Shown: piece after piece, positions 7,416 through 13,260 of the stretch
Numbering within the stretch: the first letter of the stretch is position 1
Layout: every line of letters begins with the position of its first letter
From: Acidimicrobiia bacterium
Lineage (GTDB): Bacteria; Actinomycetota; Acidimicrobiia; IMCC26256; BP-133
Reading direction: 5' to 3'
NCBI GenBank assembly: GCA_025934385.1
Contig: JAICYE010000004.1
Span: forward strand, 1 to 16,080
DNA length: 16,080 nt
The notes under the pieces: model-generated
What the model was told of the DNA's origin: nothing
Seen by the model: the letters and a program-made list of their open reading frames with translations, nothing else
Database searches by the model: none
Program-made: the position numbers and the translations under genes

Positions 7416-7452
7416 CGCTGAACGTATACGCCCCGTGTATACGCCGAGTCAA
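7416..7452 (-). promoter_or_regulatory. Sigma-70-like promoter of the padR-ABC operon
   Basis: On the minus strand, TTGACT (7452-7447) and TATACG (7428-7423) are separated by 18 nt, close to the consensus for the primary sigma factor. The A of the padR ATG (7415) is eight bases after the -10 box, the expected start point, which predicts a leaderless transcript. Seen in sequence; the start site itself is inferred. Confidence 0.7.
7423..7443. promoter_or_regulatory. Probable PadR operator (21-bp inverted repeat)
   Basis: CGTATAC and GTATACG form perfect 7-bp arms around a 7-bp centre. The same bases also give a direct repeat GTATACGCC (7424-7432 and 7437-7445). The element covers the padR -10 box and spacer, so bound protein would block transcription. 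The classic PadR site is ATGT-N8-ACAT; this one differs in sequence but has the same dyad geometry. Assignment to this PadR protein rests on position. Confidence 0.65.
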
Positions 7453-7490
7453 TGCCCTGCTGCCCGAGCCCGACACGGTTTCGGAGGCAT

Positions 7491-7523
7491 CGTCCGAAAT
7501 GCCGGGATAAGTTCCGGCGGACG
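7491..7523 (+). promoter_or_regulatory. Bulged hairpin in the leader of the 7665-10859 operon
   Basis: CGTCC (7491-7495) pairs with GGACG (7519-7523), and GCCGG (7501-7505) with CCGGC (7514-7518). The stems are separated by a 5-nt bulge (GAAAT) on one side, with an 8-nt loop GATAAGTT. It lies 25 nt before the leader ORF. I do not match it to a known riboswitch class. Confidence 0.45.
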
Positions 7524-7547
7524 CGGCAGACCCACAAGGAGGCAGGA

Positions 7548-7562
7548 ATGCTGCGGCGCTGA
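7548..7562 (+). CDS. Candidate leader ORF, four residues (Met-Leu-Arg-Arg)
   Basis: ATG-CTG-CGG-CGC-TGA sits five bases after AAGGAGG (7536-7542), the strongest Shine-Dalgarno sequence in this intergenic region, yet the frame closes after four codons. A good ribosome site serving so short an ORF, followed by stems, is the arrangement of a regulatory leader peptide. Its stop codon falls within the left arm of the 7555-7565/7603-7613 stem, so a ribosome here would keep that stem open. In another frame the same bases read Glu-Cys-Cys-Gly, but no suitable start serves that frame. The effector is unknown. Confidence 0.5.
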   Translation: MLRR

Positions 7563-7613
7563 GCCAACCACACCGTCGCCCGGTCGGGCGAACAAGGATC
7601 GCGGCTCGGCGCC
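7555..7613 (+). promoter_or_regulatory. Attenuator-like stem enclosing a second hairpin
   Basis: GGCGCTGAGCC (7555-7565) pairs with GGCTCGGCGCC (7603-7613) over 11 bp with one G-U pair. Inside lies CGCCC (7577-7581)/GGGCG (7586-7590) with loop GGTC. The left arm overlaps the end of the four-residue leader ORF. There is no T-run, so control of translation or Rho access is more likely than intrinsic termination. Confidence 0.5.
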
Positions 7614-7628
7614 TGAACGCGCTTCGGC

Positions 7629-7663
7629 GGTGGCCGCGGTCGACGAGACCGAGAGGAGCCACC
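7629..7663 (+). promoter_or_regulatory. Hairpin that may hide the Shine-Dalgarno sequence of the flavoprotein gene
   Basis: GGTGGC (7629-7634) pairs with GCCACC (7658-7663), with an inner GGTC/GACC stem (7638-7641/7647-7650). GAGAGGAG (7651-7658), the ribosome site for TTG 7665, lies inside. When folded it would reduce initiation. Inference from base pairing only. Confidence 0.4.
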
Positions 7664-7664
7664 G

Positions 7665-8807
7665 TTGCACAGCCATGTCGACGCGCTGGAGCGTGTCATC
7701 ACCGACGTCGTCGCCCCGGGGGCGGCGGCCACCGACACCGAAGGAAGCTTTCCCCGACCCGCCCTCTCCGCCCTCGGCGAGGCCGGCATCCTCGGCCTCA
7801 CCGCCGGCCCCGACGTCGGCGGCGGGGGCGGCGGACTGCGGGAGGCGGCCGAGGTCGTGGAACGCCTGGCCGGCGCCTGCGGCTCGACGGCGATGGTCGT
7901 GCTCATGCACTACGCCGGCACCGCCGCCGTCGAGGGCCACGGTCCGAAGGAGGTCCGCCAGGCCATCGCCGCCGGCCGGCACCTCACCACGCTGGCCTTC
8001 TCCGAGACCGGCTCCCGGTCCCAGTTCTGGGCGCCGGTGTCGACCGCCACACCGGCCCCCGGCGGCGGGACGGTCCTCCTCGACGCCGCCAAGTCGTGGG
8101 TCACCTCTGGCGCCGAGGCCGACAGCTACGTGTGGTCGAGCCGCCCGGCCGACCCGACGGCCGGGCCGATGACGCTGTGGCTGGTACCGGCCGACGCCGC
8201 CGGGCTGTCGACGCGGACGGACGGCTTCGACGGCGTCGGCCTGCGGGGCAACGGCTCCATCCCCGTCACCGCCGAGGGCGTCGGGGTGCCCCTCGATGCC
8301 CGGCTCGGAGCCGACGGCGCCGGCCTCGACGTCGCCCTCGGCACCGCCCTCCCGTGGTTCCTGGTGCTCTCCGCCGCCTTCAGCCTCGGGCTCCTGGAGG
8401 CGGTGACGGCCGAGACCGGCGCCCACCTGTCCGCCGCCCGGCTCGAACACGTCGGGGAAACCCTGATGCAGCAACCGATCCCCCGGGCGGACTTCGCCCG
8501 GCTGCGGCTGGGCACCGACCGGCTCCGGGCCTTCCTGGCCGACACGCTGACCGCTATCGAAACCGGCCGGGCCGACGCCCAGCTGCGGGTCCTCGAGGTG
8601 AAGGCCGTCGCCGCCGAGGAGGCGGCCGCCGGCTGCGACCTGGCCATGAAGCTCTGCGGCGGCGCGGCCTTCCGCAAGGAGACGGCGGTCGAACGCCGAC
8701 TGCGAGACAGCCTGGCCGCCCGGGTCATGGCCCCCACCACCGACGCGCTGCTCGACTTCGTCGGACGGGCGGTCGCCGGCCTGCCGCTCCTCGGGGCGGT
8801 CTCCTGA
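7665..8807 (+). CDS. Acyl-CoA-dehydrogenase-fold flavoprotein lacking the usual catalytic Glu
   Basis: A 380-aa member of the acyl-CoA dehydrogenase superfamily. The N-terminal helical domain (about 1-105), the FAD-site motif A-F-S-E-T-G-S (about 110-116), the middle beta domain (K-S-W-V-T-S-G-A-E-A-D) and the C-terminal helical bundle with R-R-L-R-D-S are all present. Where dehydrogenases have I-Y-E-G-T-x-E, this protein has V-M-A-P-T-T-D-A-L-L-D-F, so the active-site Glu is missing. Some superfamily members without it are flavin monooxygenases (DszC type), so oxygenation is possible, though unproved. The start is TTG 7665, chosen because GAGAGGAG lies six bases before it; no better start is near. 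The TGA shares one base with the ATG of the next gene (TGATG), so translation is coupled. It is first in a three-gene operon behind a structured leader. Confidence 0.88.
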   Translation: MHSHVDALERVITDVVAPGAAATDTEGSFPRPALSALGEAGILGLTAGPDVGGGGGGLREAAEVVERLAGACGSTAMVVLMHYAGTAAVEGHGPKEVRQAIAAGRHLTTLAFSETGSRSQFWAPVSTATPAPGGGTVLLDAAKSWVTSGAEADSYVWSSRPADPTAGPMTLWLVPADAAGLSTRTDGFDGVGLRGNGSIPVTAEGVGVPLDARLGADGAGLDVALGTALPWFLVLSAAFSLGLLEAVTAETGAHLSAARLEHVGETLMQQPIPRADFARLRLGTDRLRAFLADTLTAIETGRADAQLRVLEVKAVAAEEAAAGCDLAMKLCGGAAFRKETAVERRLRDSLAARVMAPTTDALLDFVGRAVAGLPLLGAVS

Positions 8808-9673
8808 TGCCCGAGCAGCGAGCCCTGGTCATGGGGGCCGTCGCCTACGACCCCAAGGTCGTCACGATCTGGGACGGCTTCCGCCGGTGGTTCGCCGGGC
8901 GGGGCCTCGACTTCGACTATGTCCTGTACTCCAACTACGAGCGCCAGGTCGAGGATCTCCTGGCCGGGCGCATCCACGCCGCCTGGAACTCGCCGCTGGC
9001 CTGGGTGCGGGCCCGGCGGCTCGGCGAGGCCGAGGGCATCGGCGTCTCGCCGCTGGTCATGCGGGACAGCGACCGCGACCTCACCACCGTCGTCGTCGTG
9101 CGGGCCGACTCCCCCGTCACCGACGTCGAGGGCCTTCGGGGCCGGGTCGTGGCCAGCGGCGCGATCGACTCGCCCCAGGCGACGCTGCTCCCCCTCCACC
9201 ACCTGCAGCATTCGGGCCTCCGGCCCGGCACCGACGTCGAGGTGCGGCGCTTCGACGTCGGCGTCGGCCTCCACGGCGACCACATCGGCGGGGAACGGGA
9301 CGCCGCCGCCGCCCTCGCCGCCGGTGAGGTCGACGCCGCCTGCATGATCGACGCCAATCACCTGCTGTTCGCCCGGGAGGGGACGCTGCCGGCCGGCGGT
9401 ACCAGGATCGTCGCCCAGACCGGAACCTACGACCACTGCAACATGACGGTGACCGACACCGGCCCGGCTGAGGCGCTGCACCGCTTCGGCGCCCTGCTGT
9501 CGGAGATGGACTACGGCGATCCCGCCGTCCGGCCCCTGCTCGACCTCGAGGGGCTCAAGCGGTGGGAGGACGGGCGGACCAGCGGCTACGCCGCGCTGGA
9601 GGCGGCGGTCGACGATCTCGGCTTCTACGACGGAAAGGGGGCGATCACCGCTGGACCCGACTATCGACCTTGA
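8807..9673 (+). CDS. PhnD/SsuA-type periplasmic-binding-protein fold, apparently cytoplasmic
   Basis: A 288-aa protein with the two-lobed fold of phosphonate/sulfonate-binding proteins: V-A-Y-D-P-K-V-V-T-I-W-D-G-F, then L-L-A-G-R-I-H-A-A-W-N-S-P-L-A-W, L-R-G-R-V-V-A-S-G and A-G-E-V-D-A-A-C-M-I-D-A-N. It begins directly with the first beta strand (M-P-E-Q-R-A-L-V-M-G-A-V) and has neither signal peptide nor lipobox, and no ABC permease or ATPase is in this operon. It is therefore more likely an intracellular enzyme or sensor on this fold, as known for MqnA/MqnD and THI5/NMT1. Potential functional residues are in G-L-H-G-D-H-I-G-G-E-R-D and Y-D-H-C-N-M-T-V. The start ATG overlaps the flavoprotein stop by one base. 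The ligand is unknown. Confidence 0.83.
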   Translation: MPEQRALVMGAVAYDPKVVTIWDGFRRWFAGRGLDFDYVLYSNYERQVEDLLAGRIHAAWNSPLAWVRARRLGEAEGIGVSPLVMRDSDRDLTTVVVVRADSPVTDVEGLRGRVVASGAIDSPQATLLPLHHLQHSGLRPGTDVEVRRFDVGVGLHGDHIGGERDAAAALAAGEVDAACMIDANHLLFAREGTLPAGGTRIVAQTGTYDHCNMTVTDTGPAEALHRFGALLSEMDYGDPAVRPLLDLEGLKRWEDGRTSGYAALEAAVDDLGFYDGKGAITAGPDYRP

Positions 9674-10859
9674 GGACCTCGGCTTTGACCGGGGCGCCCA
9701 CCTCCTGGTCGACCGGGTGCTCCGCCACCTCGCCCCGGGCGCCCGGCTGGGCGTCGGGGGCCGCGACCCGCACCTGAAGGCCCATCTCCCGGCCTGGGCC
9801 CGGGGGCAGGGCCACGCGGTGACGAGCGGCGGGGCGGATGGGAAGGACGAGGGCGGCGGAGGGTTCATTGTGATCCGGGGCGGCGCCGGCGACGCCCGCT
9901 GGCGGGACGCCACCCGAGCCGGCGGGCCGGGCCCGTCCGGCATCGTCGAGCGCGCCCCGGCCACCTGGGGCCTGGCCGCCCGGGGCGCCCTGGTGGAGGA
10001 CGGCGGCCCGCCGCTGCGCCTCGCCGATCTCGATCGCAAGGCCGAGGTCTGGGCCGACGTCGCCCCCAAGCTCTACGCCCAGGCGCTGGCCGGCCAGTGG
10101 GACCCGGCCACCGCCGTCGACTGGAGCGCCCCCCGCCATCCCGACGCCGAGGTCGAGGCGGCCGTGGTCCAGGTCATGACGTACCTGGTCGAGAACGAGC
10201 TGGCCGCCCTCCAGGTGCCGGCCCGGTTCATCGCCAGGGTCCACCCCCACTACCGGGAGGTCGTGCAGCTGCTGGCCATCCAGGCCGCCGACGAGGCCCG
10301 CCACGTCGAGGTCTTCACCCGCCGGGCCGAGCTGTCCGGCGGCCCGCTGGGCACGTCGGGCGCCGGCGGCCGGGCGTCGCTCCAGACGCTGCTCGACGAG
10401 CCCGACTTCTCCCTGGCCGCCTTCCTGCTCTCGGTGCTCGGCGAGGGCACGTTCCTCGACCTGCTCGGCTTCCTGGAACGGCACGGCCCCGACCCGGTGA
10501 CCCGGCAGGTGGCCCACCTGGCCCGGGCCGACGAGGCCCGCCACGTCGCCTTCGGCGTCGCCCACCTCGAGCACCGGGTGGCGGCTGAACCCGAACTGCG
10601 GGGCCGGCTGCGGGGAGCCGTCGAGCACCGCCACGACGCGCTCGCCTCCACCGCCGGGCTCCACGCCGGCGTCCACGACGCCCTCGTCGTCCTCGCCGCC
10701 GGGTCGTGGGCGCCGGCCGCCGTCGCCGCCGGCTGGGACCGTGTCGCCGCCCTCACCGCGGCGATGGACGAGGGCCGGCGCCGCCGCCTGGCCCGCCTCG
10801 GCTTCCCGCCGGGCGAGGCGGCCGAGCTCTCGGCCCTCCACACCCGCAACTTCATGTGA
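9651..10859 (+). CDS. TusA-like domain fused to ferritin-like diiron protein
   Basis: The C-terminal domain has the diiron set E/ExxH/E/ExxH. Counting from GTG 9717: E159 or E161 in E-N-E, D-E193-A-R-H196, G-E243-G, D-E273-A-R-H276. This fits a ferritin-like oxidase or oxygenase. The N-terminal portion (A-P-G-A-R-L-G-V-G-G-R-D-P-H-L then L-P-A-W-A-R-G-Q-G-H, F-I-V-I-R-G) resembles the TusA sulfur-carrier fold but has no Cys-Pro motif. The first ATG/GTG/TTG in frame is GTG 9717, yet homology-like sequence (T-I-D-L-E-D-L-G-F-D) continues upstream to CTG 9651, which is preceded nine bases away by GGAAAGGGGG. I give the CTG start; 9717 (380 aa) is the conservative one. From CTG the gene overlaps the binding-protein gene by 23 nt. 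Last gene of the operon. Confidence 0.82.
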   Translation: MDPTIDLEDLGFDRGAHLLVDRVLRHLAPGARLGVGGRDPHLKAHLPAWARGQGHAVTSGGADGKDEGGGGFIVIRGGAGDARWRDATRAGGPGPSGIVERAPATWGLAARGALVEDGGPPLRLADLDRKAEVWADVAPKLYAQALAGQWDPATAVDWSAPRHPDAEVEAAVVQVMTYLVENELAALQVPARFIARVHPHYREVVQLLAIQAADEARHVEVFTRRAELSGGPLGTSGAGGRASLQTLLDEPDFSLAAFLLSVLGEGTFLDLLGFLERHGPDPVTRQVAHLARADEARHVAFGVAHLEHRVAAEPELRGRLRGAVEHRHDALASTAGLHAGVHDALVVLAAGSWAPAAVAAGWDRVAALTAAMDEGRRRRLARLGFPPGEAAELSALHTRNFM

Positions 10860-11148
10860 CCGGCAGGTGACGCGACCGGGAGGGCCGAACAGTGTGGAAG
10901 ATCCTTAAAGGTCCCTTCGCGAGGCCTTGAAAGCGATCTGCCGGAATTGCCGGAATCGGCCCGGGCGGACGCTGCCGCATTGATCAGAGATCTCGGCGGA
11001 ATTCAGCGGACGAAAAGGGAGAGACCTGCCGCGCGGCGAATTGGAGCGCAGCGCGGAACGACAGCAGCGTGCAGCTGCCGCGTGGCCCCCTGTTTCCCCG
11101 ACGCCCCCCATCCAGCCCCGGTGGCGGGTCGTACCGAAAGGTGACCGT
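10860..11148 (+). other. Non-coding leader region ahead of the secreted glycosidase
   Basis: About 290 bases without a supported gene. A weak stem AAGGTC (10908-10913)/GGCCTT (10923-10928) follows the diiron gene and might end its transcript. TGCCGGAAT occurs twice in tandem (10939-10947, 10948-10956). The stretch is less G/C-rich around 10900-11050, as expected for a promoter, but no convincing -35/-10 pair was found. I found no match by eye to the c-di-AMP or c-di-GMP riboswitch cores often seen before actinobacterial wall-active enzymes. GAAAGG at 11136-11141 is the ribosome site of the next gene. Confidence 0.4.
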
Positions 11149-13260
11149 ATGTCCTTCGAGCGATCGAGCCGCCGCCGTCCCCGGCTGTGGACGACCCTCG
11201 CTGCACTCGGCCTCGCCGGCTCACTGCTGGCCAGCGGCTCCCCCGCCGCCCACGCCTACGCCGACCCGAAGGATCCGACGCCCACCGAGAACTACGTCCC
11301 GGTTTCGGGCTACACGCCCGGCCCCCGCGCCGGCGGGCCGTTGACCCTGCAGACGGGGGCGCTCCTCGGCATCCACACCGACGACGTCAACGTGGTCTCC
11401 ACCACCGATCCGGTGACCCACAAGACGGTGAAGCGGGCCCCCACCATGCAGGACGAGCCGATCTACACCTTCGAGCAGAAGCTCGGCCGCACCCTCGACA
11501 TCGATAACCACTACACGAGCAACTTCGGCGATTTCTACAACGCCAACACGGGCGCCGTCATCCCGATGGCCCCGGCGGTGCAACTCGACGCCCAGGCCAA
11601 CCGCATCCCGATCCTCGGCTGGAACTGCGCTGCCAACACCGACGTCACCTCCGGCAAGGTCGACAAGGAGATCGACGCCGCCGCCCAGGCCTTCAAGGAC
11701 TTCGGCCGCCAGTTCTTCATGCGCTACTGCTGGGAGATGGACGGGAGCCGCCAGCCGGCCAGCGTCAACGGCAACCCCGACCAGTTCATCGCCGCCTGGC
11801 GCTACATCTACAACCGGGTCAAGAACATCGACGGCGCCACCAACGTGGTCTGGCTGTGGACGGCCAACGCCAACGGCTTCAAGCTCGGCAACCCGTCGGT
11901 GGCGTCGCAGTTCTACCCCGGTGACGACTACGTCGACTGGGTCTCGGCCGACGGCTACAACTGGCACGGCGCGGTGGGCCGGCCGGCGAACGCCGACCGC
12001 TACCGCGACCTCCTCGAGATCTACGACCAGTTCATGGCCTGGGCCCGCAGCGACGACCCGAGCCACCAGCACGTCGGATCGGCGAAGCCGATCATGGTGG
12101 CCGAGTACGGCACCCAGGAGCAGGAGGACGGCGGCGCCCTCAAGGCCGACTGGTTCCGCACCGCCCACGCCACGGTCATGCCCCGCACCGCCGACACGCC
12201 GGCCGACTGCAAGTACTGCGGCGCCATGTCCGACATCCAGGCGATGGTCTACTTCGACATCAAGGGCAAGTCGGGCGACGCCTCCGGCGGCTGGGACATC
12301 GAGACCTCGCAGCCCTCGTTCGACGCCTACAAGGAAGCGGCGCAGAACCCCTGGTTCAACCACATCGGTGATCTGACCTGGGGTCCCTACACCGGGCAGG
12401 GCCCGACCGGCCCCGGCCCGCAGCCCGACCCGATCTGCAACGGGCCCGGTCCGTGCGGTCCCGGCACCACGCCGACCACCACACCGACGCCGGTGGTGAG
12501 GAGCAGCGACGGCAGCGGCTACTGGATGCTCGGCTCCGACGGCAAGGTCTACGCCTTCGGCCAGTCCAAGTACCTCGGCGCCCCGGCCCTGCCGGCCGGC
12601 GTCACCGCCGCCGACCTGGAGTCGACCCCGACCGGCAACGGGTACTGGATCGTCGACAGCGCCGGCAACGTCTACTCCTACGGTGATGCCGCCGCCCTCG
12701 GCGGGATCGGCGCCGGCCGGCTGGCCGCCGGCGAGACCGTCACCAGCCTCTCCTCGACGCCGTCGGGCCAGGGCTACTGGATCTTCACCACCAAGGGCCG
12801 GGTGGCCGCCCTCGGCGACGCCGTGTTCTACGGCGACATGTCGAAGACCGCCCTGGCCGGGCCGATCCTCGACTCGATCCCCACGCCGTCCGGCAAGGGC
12901 TACTACATGGTCGGCTCCGACGGCGGCATCTTCGCCTTCGGCGACGCCAAGTTCTACGGCTCGATGGGCGGCAAGAAGCTCAACGCCCCCGTCCAGTCGC
13001 TCGTCCCCGACGGCGACGGCGCCGGCTATTGGCTGGTGGCGTCCGACGGCGGCATCTTCGCCTTCGACGCTCCCTTCCGGGGCTCGATGGGCGGCGAGAA
13101 GCTGGCCAAGCCCGTCACCGGCATGGTGCCCTACGGCGACGGCTACCTGATGGTCGGCGAGGACGGCGGCATCTTCAACTTCTCCAGCTCCCAGTTCCTC
13201 GGCTCGCTCGGTGCCAACCCGCCGGTCCACCCGGTGGTCTCGGTGGCGGCGCTGCGCTGA
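11149..13260 (+). CDS. Secreted GH26-like glycosidase (beta-mannanase family) with C-terminal six-repeat domain
   Basis: A 703-aa exported protein. The signal peptide has an Arg-rich n-region (R-S-S-R-R-R-P-R), a hydrophobic core and a likely cut after A-H-A36. Residues about 60-410 form a TIM-barrel glycosidase like family GH26: E196 in R-Y-C-W-E-M-D-G is the likely acid/base and E319 in I-M-V-A-E-Y-G-T the nucleophile. Polysaccharide hydrolysis (mannan or a related beta-glycan) is the family role; specificity is not readable. A Pro/Thr/Gly linker with two Cys (about 413-455) leads to six repeats of about 40 residues from S456 to the end, each starting G-Y-W/L. The start ATG 11149 was chosen for GAAAGG seven bases before it and the signal peptide. 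The stop overlaps the ATG of the next gene, which carries a related C-terminal domain. Confidence 0.9.
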   Translation: MSFERSSRRRPRLWTTLAALGLAGSLLASGSPAAHAYADPKDPTPTENYVPVSGYTPGPRAGGPLTLQTGALLGIHTDDVNVVSTTDPVTHKTVKRAPTMQDEPIYTFEQKLGRTLDIDNHYTSNFGDFYNANTGAVIPMAPAVQLDAQANRIPILGWNCAANTDVTSGKVDKEIDAAAQAFKDFGRQFFMRYCWEMDGSRQPASVNGNPDQFIAAWRYIYNRVKNIDGATNVVWLWTANANGFKLGNPSVASQFYPGDDYVDWVSADGYNWHGAVGRPANADRYRDLLEIYDQFMAWARSDDPSHQHVGSAKPIMVAEYGTQEQEDGGALKADWFRTAHATVMPRTADTPADCKYCGAMSDIQAMVYFDIKGKSGDASGGWDIETSQPSFDAYKEAAQNPWFNHIGDLTWGPYTGQGPTGPGPQPDPICNGPGPCGPGTTPTTTPTPVVRSSDGSGYWMLGSDGKVYAFGQSKYLGAPALPAGVTAADLESTPTGNGYWIVDSAGNVYSYGDAAALGGIGAGRLAAGETVTSLSSTPSGQGYWIFTTKGRVAALGDAVFYGDMSKTALAGPILDSIPTPSGKGYYMVGSDGGIFAFGDAKFYGSMGGKKLNAPVQSLVPDGDGAGYWLVASDGGIFAFDAPFRGSMGGEKLAKPVTGMVPYGDGYLMVGEDGGIFNFSSSQFLGSLGANPPVHPVVSVAALR
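12514..13257 (+). repeat. Six-repeat C-terminal domain, copy 1
   Basis: Encodes 248 residues in six units of about 38-44 aa beginning G-Y-W-M-L-G-S-D-G, G-Y-W-I-V-D, G-Y-W-I-F, G-Y-Y-M-V-G-S-D-G-G, G-Y-W-L-V-A-S-D-G-G and G-Y-L-M-V-G-E-D-G-G. The periodic beta-strand pattern suggests a beta-propeller-like surface or glycan-binding module. It lacks one Gly codon present in copy 2 (F-A-F-D against F-A-F-G-D). Confidence 0.88.

Noticed and set aside
7435..7664. In-frame extension (GTG 7435) reading through the leader with a Cys-Cys pair, as in cysteine-responsive uORFs
   Set aside because: GTG 7435 lies inside the operator with no ribosome site. The only well-served start is ATG 7548, which makes Met-Leu-Arg-Arg and no Cys.
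10860..11148. c-di-AMP (ydaO) or c-di-GMP riboswitch before the secreted glycosidase
   Set aside because: Conserved core sequences of these classes were not found by eye. A covariance-model search would settle it.
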